In this document: positions 12,034 through 23,500 of the stretch, one piece after another
How positions within the stretch are numbered: position 1 is the stretch's first letter
Layout of the letters: the number at the start of each line of letters is the position of its first letter
The notes under the pieces: model-generated
Seen by the model: the letters and a program-made list of their open reading frames with translations, nothing else
Database searches by the model: none
Told to the model about the DNA's origin: nothing
Assembly (NCBI RefSeq): GCF_051020985.1
Contig: NW_027475146.1
Coordinates: 310,001-374,000, forward strand
DNA: 64,000 nt
Direction of reading: 5' to 3'
Source of the DNA: Nomia melanderi
Taxonomy: Eukaryota; Arthropoda; Insecta; Hymenoptera; Halictidae
Made by a program: the position numbers and the translations under genes

Positions 12034-15000
12034 GGCAGCGGGAACGACCTCGGACCACCAGGGGCCGAGAAAACCACAGTCTCATGGGGCCGGACACTCA
12101 GGGTCAGGGGAAAATCCAATATATATCTGCTGATATCTCGGGTGCTATTAGAGATAGTGCAATAAACCAATGTGAATTATCTGCAGGAGGCCCTGGCACA
12201 TGAATCTGGGCAGCGGGAACGACCTCGGACCACCAGGGGCCGAGAAAACCACCGTCTCATGGGCCCGGACACTCAGGGTCAGGGAAAAATCCAATATATA
12301 TCTGGTGATATCTCGGGAGCTATTACAGATAGCGCAATAAATCAAAGTTCATTGTCTGTAGGAGGCCCAGGCGCATGAGTCTGTTCAGCGGGAACGACCT
12401 CGGATCACCAGGGGCCGAGAAAACCACCGTCTCATGGAGCCGGTCACTCAGGGTCAGGGAAAAATCCAATATATATCTGGTGATGTCTCGGGTGCTATTA
12501 GAGATAGTGCAATAAACCAATGTGAATTATCTGCAGGAGGCCCTGGCACATGAATCTGGGCAGCGGGAACGACCTCGGACCACCAGGGGCCGAGAAAACC
12601 ACCGTCTCATGGGGCCGGACACTCAGGGTCGGGGAAAAATCCAATATATATCTGGTGAAATCTCGGGTGCTATTAGAGATAGCGCAATAAACTAAAGTGA
12701 ATTACCTGCAGGAGGCCCTGGCGCATGAATCTGGGCAGCGGGAACGACCTCCGACCACCAGGGGCCGAGAAAACCACCGTCTCATGGGGCCGGACACTCA
12801 GGGTCTGGAAAAAATCCAATATATATCTGGTGAGCTCTCGGGTGCTATTACAGATAGCGCAATAAATGAAAGTGCATTGTCTGTAGGAGGCCCTGGCGCA
12901 TGAATCTGTGCAGCGGGATCGACCTCGGACCACGAGGGACCGAGAAAACCATCGACACATGGGGCCGGACTGTCAGGGTCAAGGAAAAATCCAATATATA
13001 TCTGGTGATATCTCGGGTGCAATTAGAGATAGCGCAATAAATCAAAGTGCATTGTCTGTAGGAGGCCCTGTCGCATGAATCTGGGCAGCGGGAACGACCT
13101 CGGACTACCAGGGGCCGAGAAAACCACCGTCTCATGGGGCCGGACACTCAGGGTCAGGGAAGAATCCAATATATATCTGGTGATATCTCGGGTGCTATTA
13201 CAGATAGCGCAATAAACCAAAGTGCATTGTCTGTAGGAGACCCTGGCGCATGAATCTGTGCAGCGGGAACGACCTCGGACCACCAGGGGCCGAGAAAACC
13301 ACCGTCTCATGGGGCCGGACACTCAGGCTCAGGGGAAAATCCAATATATATCTGGTGATATCTCGGGTGCTATTAGAGATAGCGCAATAAACCAAAGTGA
13401 ATTATCTGCAGGAGGTCCTGGCGCATGCATCTGTGCAGCGGGAACGATCTCGGACCACCAGGGGCCGAGAAAACTACCGTCTCATGGGGCCGGACACTCA
13501 GGGTCAGGGGAAAATCCAATATATATCTAGTGATAGCTCGGGTGCTATTACAGATAGTGCAATAAATCAAAGTGCATTGCCTGTAGGAGGCCCTGGCGCA
13601 TGAATGCGTGCAGCGGGATCGACCTCGGACCACGAGGGACCGAGAAAACCATCGACACATGGGGCCGGACTGTCAGGGTCAAGGAAAAATCCAATATATA
13701 TCTGGTGATATCTCGGGTGCAATTAGAGATAGCGCAATAAATCAAAGTGCATTGTCTGTAGGAGGCCCTGTCGCATGAATCTGGGCAGCGGGAACGACCT
13801 CGGACTACCAGGGGCCGAGAAAACCACCGTCTCATGGGGCCGGACACTCAGGGTCAGGGAAGAATCCAATATATATCTGGTGATATCTCGAGTGCTATTA
13901 CAGATAGCGCAATAAACCAATGTGAATTATCTGCAGGAGGCCCTGGCACATGAATCTGGGCAGCGGGAACGACCTCGGACCACCAGGGGCCGAGAAAACC
14001 ACCGTCTCATGGGGCCGGACACTCAGGGTCGGGGAAAAATCCAATATATATCTGGTGAGCTCTCGGGTGCTATTACAGATAGCGCAATAAATGAAAGTGC
14101 ATTGTCTGTAGGAGGCCCTGGCGCATGAATCTGTGCAGCGGGAACGACCTCGGACCACCAGGGGCCGAGAAAACCACAGTCTCATGTTGCCGGACACTCA
14201 GGGTCAGGGAAGAATCCAATATATATCTGGTGATATCTCGGGTGCTATTACAGATAGCCCAATAAACCAAAGTGAATTATCTGCAGGAGGCCCTGGCGCA
14301 TGAATCTGGGCAGCGGGAACGACGTCGGACCACCAGGGGCCGAGAAAACCTCCGTCTCATGGGGCCGGACACTCAGGGTCAGGGAAAAATCCAATATATA
14401 TCTGGTGAGCTCTCGGGTGCTATTACAGATAGCGCAATAAATGAAAGTGCATTGTCTGTAGGAGGCCCTGGCGCATGAATCTGTGCAGCGGGAACGACCT
14501 CGGACCACCAGGGGCCGAGAAAACCACAGTCTCATGTTGCCGGACACTCAGGGTCAGGGAAGAATCCAATATATATCTGGTGATATCTCGGGTGCTATTA
14601 CAGATAGCCCAATAAACCAAAGTGAATTATCTGCAGGAGGCCCTGGCGCATGAATCTGGGCAGCGGGAACGACGTCGGACCACCAGGGGCCGAGAAAACC
14701 TCCGTCTCATGGGGCCGGACACTCAGGGTCAGGGAAAAATCCAATATATATATCTGGTGATATCTCGGGTGCTATTAGAAATAGCGCAATAAACCAAAGT
14801 GAATTATCTGCAGGAGGCCCTGGCGCATGATTCTATGAACCGGAAACGTCCTCGGACCACCAGGAGCCGATAAAACTACCGTCTCATGGGGCCGGACACT
14901 CAGGCTCAGGGGAAAATCCAATATATATCTGGTGATATCTCGGGTGCAATTAGAGATAGCGCAATAAACCAAAGTGAATTATCTGCAGGAGGTCCTGGCG

Positions 15001-17289
15001 CATGCATCTGTGCAGCGGGAACGATCTCGGACCACCAGGGGCCGAGAAAACTACCGTCTCATGGGGCCGGACACTCAGGGTCAGAGGAAAATCCAATATA
15101 TATCTAGTGATAGCTCGGGTGCTATTACAGATAGTGCAATAAATCAAAGTGCATTGCCTGTAGGAGGCCCTGGCGCATGAATGCGTGCAGCGGGATCGAC
15201 CTCGGACCACGAGGGACCGAGAAAACCATCGACACATGGGGCCGGACTGTCAGGGTCAAGGAAAAATCCAATATATATCTGGTGATATCTCGGGTGCAAT
15301 TAGAGATAGCGCAATAAATCAAAGTGCATTGTCTGTAGGAGGCCCTGTCGCATGAATCTGGGCAGCGGGAACGACCTCGGACTACCAGGGGCCGAGAAAA
15401 CCACCGTCTCATGGGGCCGGACACTCAGGGTCAGGGAAGAATCCAATATATATCTGGTGATATCTCGGGTGCTATTACAGATAGCGCAATAAACCAAAGT
15501 GCATTGTCTGTAGGAGACCCTGGCGCATGAATCTCTGCAGCGGGAACGACCTCGGACCACCAGGGGCCGAGAAAACCACCGTCTCATGGGGCCGGACACT
15601 CAGGGTCAGGGAAGAATCCAATATATATCTGGTGATATCTCGGGTGCTATTACAGATAGCGCAATAAATGAAAGTGCATTGTCTGTAGGAGGCCCTGGAG
15701 CATGAATCTGGGCAGCGGGAACGACCTCGGACCACCAGGGGCCGAGAAAACCACCGTCTCATGGGGCCGGACGCTCAGGGTCAGGGAAGAATCCAATATA
15801 TATCTGCTGATATCTCGGGTGCTATTACAGATAGCCCAATACATCAAAGTGCACTGTCTGTAGGAGGCCATGGCGCATGATTCTGTGCAGCGGGAACAAC
15901 CTCGGACTACCAGGGGCCGAGAAAACCACAGTCTCATGGGGCCGGACACTCAGGGCCAGGGGAAAATACAATATATATCTGGTGATATCTCGGGTGCTAT
16001 TAGAGATAGCGCAGTAAACCAAAGTCAATTATCTGCAGGAGGCCCTGTCGCATGAATCTGTGCAGCGGGAACGACCTCGGAGCACCAGGGGCCGAGAAAA
16101 CCACCGTCTCATGGGGCCGGACACTCAGGTTCAGGGACAAATCCACTATATATCTGGTGATATCTCGAGTGCTATTACAGATAGCGCAATAAACCAATGT
16201 GAATTATCTGCAGGAGGCCCTGGCGCATGCATCTGTGCAGCGGGAACGATCTCGGACCACCAGGGGCCGAGAAAACTACCGTCTCATGGGGCCGGACACT
16301 CAGGGTCAGGGAAATATCCAATATATATCTGGTGATATCTCGCGTGTTATTAGAGTTAGCGCAATAAATCAAAGTGCATTGTCTGTAGGAGGCCCTGTCG
16401 CATGAATCTGTGCAGCGGGAACGACCTCGGACTACCAGGGGCCGAGAAAACCACCGTCTCATGGGGCCGGACACTCAGGGTCAGGGAAAAATCCAATATA
16501 TATCTGGTGAAATCTTGGGTGCTATTAGAGATAGCGCAATAAACCAAAGTGCATTATCTGCAGGAGGCCCTGGCGCATGAATCTGGGCAGCGAGAACGAC
16601 CTCGGACCACCAGGGGCCGAGAAAACCACCGTCTCATGGGGCCGGACACTCAGGGTCAGGGAAAAATCCAATATATATATCTGGTGATATCTCGGGTGCT
16701 ATTAGAGATAGCGCAATAAACGAAAGTGAATTATCTGCAGGAGGCCCTGGCGCATGATTCTATGAAGCGGAAACGACCTCGGACCACCAGGAGCCGATAA
16801 AACTACCGTCTCATGGGGCCGGACACTCAGGGTCAGGGGAAAACCCAATATGTATCTGGTGATATCTCGGGTGCTATTACAGATAGTGCAATAAACCAAT
16901 GTGAATTATCTGCAGGAGGCCCTGGCACATGAATCTGGGCAGCGGGAACGACCTCGGACCACCAGGGGCCGAGAAAACCACCGTCTCATGGGGCCGGACA
17001 CTCAGGGTCAGGGAAAAATCCAATATATATATCTGGTGATATCTCGGGAGCTATTACAGATAGCCCAATACATCAAAGTGCATTGTCTGTAGGAGGCCCT
17101 GGCGCATGATTCTGTGCAGCGGGAACGACCTCGGACCACCAGGGGCCGAGAAAACCACAGTCTCATGTTGCCGGACACTCAGGGTCAGGGGAAAACCCAA
17201 TATATATCTGGTGATATCTCGGGTGCTATTACAGATAGTGCAATAAACCAAAGTGAATTATCTGCAGGAGGCCCTGGCGCATGAATCTG
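12034..17289. repeat. Large tandem duplication, unit 2 (5,256 bp, 30 monomers)
   Basis: Second copy of unit 1. Offset from unit 1 is 5,081 bp up to about 15,050 and 5,256 bp afterwards, so this copy has exactly one additional monomer, at 15,149-15,323. All three TATATAT expansions are inherited (about 14,745, 16,673 and 17,025). A third copy starts at 17,290 and runs to about 17,589, where AGCGCAATAAATC in unit 2 becomes AGCCCAATACATC. B monomers lie near 12,932, 13,632 and 15,211. Confidence 0.87.
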
Positions 17290-17427
17290 GGCAGCGGGAA
17301 CGACCTCGGACCACCAGGGGCCGAGAAAACCACAGTCTCATGGGGCCGGACACTCAGGGTCAGGGGAAAATCCAATATATATCTGCTGATATCTCGGGTG
17401 CTATTAGAGATAGTGCAATAAACCAAT

Positions 17428-18477
17428 GTGAATTATCTGCAGGAGGCCCTGGCACATGAATCTGGGCAGCGGGAACGACCTCGGACCACCAGGGGCCGAG
17501 AAAACCACCGTCTCATGGGGCCGGACACTCAGGGTCAGGGAAAAATCCAATATATATCTGGTGATATCTCGGGAGCTATTACAGATAGCCCAATACATCA
17601 AAGTGCATTGTCTGTAGGAGGCCCTGGCGCATGATTCTGTGCAGCGGGAACGACCTCAGACCACCAGGGGCCGAGAAAACCACCGTCTCATGGAGCCGGA
17701 CTGTCAGGTTCAGGGAAAAATCCATTATATATCTGGTGATATCTCGGGTGCTATTAGAGATAGCGCGATAAACCAATGTGAATTATCTGCAGGAGGCCCT
17801 GGCACATGAATCTGGGCAGCGGGAACGACCTCGGACCACCAGGGGCCGAGAAAACCACCGTCTCATGGGGCCGGACACTCAGGGTCAGGGAAAAATCCAA
17901 TATATATCTGGTGATATCTCGGGAGCTATTACAGATAGCCCAATACATCAAAGTGCATTGTCTGTAGGAGGCCCAGGCGCATGAGTCTGTTCAGCGGGAA
18001 CGACCTCGGACCACCAGGGGCCGAGAAAACCACCGTCTCATGGAGCCGGACACTCAGGGTCAGCGAAAAATCCAATATATATCTGGTGATGTCTCGGGTG
18101 CTATTAGAGATACTGCAATAAACCAATGTGAATTATCTGCAGGAGGCCCTGGCACATGAATCTGGGCAGCGGGAACGACCTCGGACCACCAGGGGCCGAG
18201 AAAACCACCGTCTCATGGGGCCGGACACTCAGGATCAGGGAAAAATCCAATATATATCTGGTGATATGTCGGGAGCTATTACAGATAGCCCAATACATCA
18301 AAGTGCATTGTCTGTAGGAGGCCCAGGCGCATGAGTCTGTTCAGCGGGAACGACCTCAGACCACCAGGGGCCGAGAAAACCACCGTCTCATGGGGCCGGA
18401 CACTCAGGGTCAGGGAAAAATCCAATATATATCTGGTGATATCTCGGGTGCAATTAGAGATAGCGCAATAAATGAAA
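17428..18477. repeat. Three tandem 350-bp P-Q dimers
   Basis: Monomers at 17,428, 17,778 and 18,128 are P (GCACATGAATCTGGGC) and those at 17,603, 17,953 and 18,303 are Q, preceded by AGCCCAATACATC. The dimers are similar but not identical: the Q monomers differ in GATTCTGTGCAGC against GAGTCTGTTCAGC, and in GACTGTCAGG against GACACTCAGG. Confidence 0.8.
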
Positions 18478-18827
18478 GTGCATTGTCTGTAGGAGGTCCT
18501 GGCGCATGAATCTGTGCAGCGGGAACGACCTCGGACCACCAGGGTCCGAGAAAACCACCGTCTCATGGTGCCGGACACTCAGGGTCAGGGAAGAATCCAA
18601 TATATATCTGGTGCTATCTCGGGTGCTATTACAGATAGCGCAATAAATCAATGTGCATTGTCTGTAGGAGGCCCTGGCGCATGAAACTGGCCAGCGGGAA
18701 AGACCTTGGACCACCAGGGGCCGAGAAAACCACCGTCTCATGGGGCCGGACACTCACGGCCAGGGGAAAATCCAATATATATCTGGTGATTTCTCGAGGG
18801 CTATTACAGATAGCGCAATAAACCAAA

Positions 18828-20578
18828 GTGAATTGTCTGCAGGAAGCCCTGGCGCATGAATCTGTTCAGCGGGATCGACCTCGGACCACGAGGGACCGAG
18901 AAAACCATCGACACAAGGGCCCGGACTGTCAGGGTCAGGGAAAAATCCAATATATATCTGGTGATATCTCGGGTGCTATTACAGATAGCGCAATAAGTCA
19001 AAGTGCATTATCTGCAGGATGCCCTGGCGCATGAATCTGTGCAGCGGGAACGACCTCGGACCACGAGGGACCGAGAAAACCATCGACACATGGGGCCGGA
19101 CTGTCAGGGTCAGGGAAAAATCCAATATATATCTGGTGATATCTCGGGTGCTATTAGAGATAGCGAAATAAAACCAAAGTGCATTGTCTGTAGGAGGCCG
19201 TGGCGCATGAATCTGTGCAGCGGGATCAACTTCCGACCACGAGGGACCGAGAAAACCATCGACACATGGGGCCGGACTGTCAGGGTCAAGGAAAAATCCA
19301 ATATATATTTGGTGATATCTCAGGTGCTATTACAGATAGCGCAATAAATCAAAAGGCATTGTCTGTATGAGGCCCTGGCGCATGAATCTGTGCAGCGGGA
19401 TGGACCTCGGACCACCAGGGGCCGATAAAATCACCGTCTCATGGGGCCGGACTGTCAGGGTCAGGGAACAATCCGATATATATCTGGTGATATCTCGGGT
19501 GCTATTAGAGATAGCGCAATAAATCAGAGTGCATTGTCTGTCGGAGGCCCTGGCGCATGAATCTATGCAGCGGAAACGACCTCGTACCACCGGGGGCCGA
19601 GAAAACCGCAGCCTCATGGGGTCGCACACTCAGGGTCAGGGAAAAATCCAATATATAGCTGGTGATATCTCGGGTGCTATTACAGATAGCGCGATAAATC
19701 AAAGTGCATTGTCTGTAGGAGGCCCTGGCGCATGAATGTGTGCAGCGGGAACGACCTCGGACCACCAGGAGCCGAGAAAACCACAGTCTCATGGGGCCGG
19801 ACACTCAGGGTCAGGGGAAAATCCATTATATATCTGGTGATATCTCAGGTGCTATTACAGTTAGCGCAATAAATCAAAGTGCATTGTCTGTAGGAGGCCC
19901 TGTCGCATGAATCTGTGCAGCGGGAACGACCTCGGACTACCAGGGGCCGAGACAACCACCGTCTCATGGGGCCGGACACTCAGGGTCAGGGAAAAATCCA
20001 ATATAAATCTGGTGATATCTCTGGTGAAATTAGAGATAGCGCAATAAGCCATAGTGCATTGTCTGTAGGAGGCCCTATCGCATGAATCTGTGCAGCGGGA
20101 ACGACCTCGGACTACCAGGGGCCGAGAGAACCACCGTCGCATGGGGCCGGACACTCAGGGTCAGGGAAAAATCCAATATATATCTGGTGATATCTCTGGT
20201 GAAATTAGAGATAGCGCAATAAACCATAGTGCATTGTCTGTAGGAGGCTCTGGCGCATGAATCTGTGTAGCGGGATCGACCTCGGACCACCAGGGGCCGA
20301 GAAAATCACCGTCTCATGGGGCCGGACAGTCAGGGTCAGGGAAAAATCCAATATATATCTGGTGATATCTCGGGTGCTATTAGAGATAGCGCAATAAACC
20401 AAAGTGAATTATCTGCAGGAGGCCCTGGCGCATGAATCTGTGCAGCGGGAACGACCTCGGACCACGAGGGACCGAGAAAACCATCGACACATGGGGTCGG
20501 ACTGTCAGGCTCAGGGAAAAATCCAATGTATATCTGGTGATATCTCCGGTGAAATTAGAGATAGCTCAATGAACCAAA
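18828..20578. repeat. B-monomer-rich segment
   Basis: Three consecutive monomers (cores near 18,888, 19,063 and 19,240) and a fourth near 20,467 carry the B haplotype ACGAGGGACCGAG plus ATCGACACA, usually with GGATCGACC upstream and GACTGTCAGG downstream. The only +1 insertion of the window (AATAAAACC) is at about 19,168. Divergence between neighbouring monomers is visibly higher than in the first 17 kb, and I see no long tandem duplication here. Confidence 0.75.
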
Positions 20579-23500
20579 GTGAATTATCTGCAGGAGTCCC
20601 TGGCGCATGAATCTGTGCAGCGGGAACGAACTCGGATCACCAGGGGCCGAGAAAATTACTGATATTCGGAATCCGTCACCCAAGGTCATGTAAAAATCCA
20701 GCATATATCTGGTGATATCTCGGGTGCTATTACAGATAGCGCAGTAAACCAAAGTGCATTGTCTGTAGGAGGCCCTGGCGCATGATTCTGTGCAGCGGGA
20801 ACGACCTGGGACCACCAGGGGCCGAGAAAATCACCGTCCCGTGGGGCCGGACACTCAGGGCCGGGGAAAAATCCAATATATATCTGGTGATATCTCGGGT
20901 GCTATTAGAGATAGCGCAATAAATGAAAGTGCATTGTCTGCAGGAGGCCCTGGCGCAGGAATCTGTGCAGCGGAAACGACCTCGGACCACCAGGGGCCGA
21001 GAAAACCACCGTCTCATGGGGCCGGACCCTCAGGGTCGGGGAAAAATCCAATATACATCTTGTGATATCTCGGGTGCTATTACAGATAGCGCGTTAAACC
21101 AAAGTGAATTATCTGCAGGAAGCCCTGGCGCATGATTCCTTCAGCGGGAACGACCTCGGACCACCAGGCGCCGAGAAAATCACCGTCTCATGGGGCCGGA
21201 CTAACAGGGTCATGTAATAATCCAGCATATATCTGGTGATATCTCGGGTGCTATTACAGATAGCGCAATAAACCAAAGTGCATTGTCTGTAGGAGGCCCT
21301 GGCGTATGAATCTGTGCAGCGGGAACGACCTCTGACCACCAGGGGCCGAGAAAACCACCGTCTCATGGGGCCGAACACTCATGGTCGGGGAAAAATCCAC
21401 TATATATCTGGTGATATCTCGGGTGCTATTACAGATAGCCCAATAAATCAAAGTGCATTGTCTGTAGGAGGCCCTTGCGCATGAATCTGTGCAACAGGAA
21501 AGACATCGGACCACCAGGGGCCGAGAAAACCACCGTCTCATGGGGTCGGACACTCAGGGTCAGCGAAAAATCCAATATATATCTGGTGATATCTCGGGTG
21601 CTCTTACAGATAGCGAAATAAATCAAAGTGCATTGTCCTTAGGAGGCCCTTGCGCATGAATCTGTGCAGCAGGAACGACATCGGAACACCAGGGGCCGAG
21701 AAAATTACAGATTTTCGGTATCGGTCACCCAAAGTCATGTAAAAATCCAGAATTTATATGGAGCTTTCTCGGGGGCTATTACAGACAGCACAATAAATCA
21801 AAGTGCTTTGTCTGCGGGAGGCCCTGGCGCATGACTCTGAGCAGCGGCAACGACCTCGGACCAACAGGGGCCGAGAAAACCACCGACACATGGGGCCGGA
21901 CACTAAGGGTCAGGGAAAAATCCAATATATATCTGGTGATATCTCGTGTGCCATTAGAGATAGCGAAATAAATCAAAGTGCATTGTCCCGAGGAAGCACT
22001 GGCGCATGATTCGGTGCAGCGGGAACGACCTCGGACCACCAGGGGCCGAGAAAATCACTGTCTTATGGGGCAGGACACTCAGGGTCCGGGGAGAATCCAA
22101 TATATATCTGGTGATATCTCTGGTGCTATTAGAGACAGCGCAATAAACCAAAGTCAATTATCTGCAGGAGGCCCTGGAGCATGCATCTGTTCAGCGGGAA
22201 CGTCCTCGGACCACCAGGGGCCGAGAAAACTACCGTCTCATGGGGCCGGACACCTAGGGCCAGGGAAAAATTCAATATATATCTGGTGATATCTCGGCTG
22301 CTATTAGAGATAGCGCAATAATCCATAGTGCATTGTCTGCAGGAGGCCCTGGCGCATGAATCTGTGCAGCGGGATCGACCTCGGACCACCAGGGGCCGAG
22401 AAAATCACTGCTTCATGGTGCCGGACACTCTGGGTCAGGGAAAAATCAAATATATATCTGGTGATATCTCGGGTGCTATTAGAGGTAGCGCAATAAACCA
22501 AAGTGAATTATCTGCGGGGGGCCCTGGCGCATGATTCTGAGAAGCGGGCACGACCTCGGACCACCAGGGGCCGAGAAAACCACCGTCTCATGGGGCCGGA
22601 CACCTAGGGCCAGGGAAAAATTCAATATATATCTGGTGATATCTCGGGTGCTATTACAGATAGCGCAATAAATCAACGTGCATTGTCTCCAGGAAGCCCT
22701 GGCGCATGATTCGGTGCAGCGGGAACGACCTCGGACCACCAGGGTCCGAGAAAATCACCGTCTCATGGGGCCGGAATGTCAGGGTCAGGGAAAAATCCAG
22801 TTTATATCTGGTGATATCTCGGGTGCTATTTGAGTTAGCGCAATAAACCAAAGTGCATTGTCTGTAGAAGGCCCTGGCGCATGAATATGTGCAGCGGGAA
22901 CGACCTCGGACCACCAGGGGCCGAGAAAACCACCGTCTCATGGGGTCGGACACTCAGGGTCAGCGAAAAATCCAATACATATCTGGTGATATCTCGGGTG
23001 CTATTAGAGATAGCGCAATAAATCAAAGTGAATTATCTGCGTGGGGCCCTGACGCATGAATCTGTGAAGCGGGATCGGCCTCGGACTACGAGGGACCGAG
23101 AAAACCATCGACACATGGGGCCGGCCACTCAGGGTAAGGGAAAAATCCAATATAAATCTGGTGATATCTCGGGTGCTATTACAGATAGCGCAATAAATCA
23201 AAGTGCATTGTCTGCAGGAGGCCCTGGCGCATGAATCTGTGCAGCGGGAACGACCTCGGACCACCAGGGGCCAAGAAAACCACCGACACATGGGGCCGGA
23301 CACTCAGGGACAGGGAAAAATCCAATATAAATCTGGTGTTATCTCAGGTGCTATTAGAGATAGCGCGATAAATAAAAGTGCATTGCCTGCGGGAGGCTCT
23401 GTCGCATGAATCTGTGCAGCGGCAACGAGGTCGGACCACGAGGGGCCGAGAAAACCACCGACACATGGGGCCGTACTGTCAGGGTCAGGGAAAAATCCAG

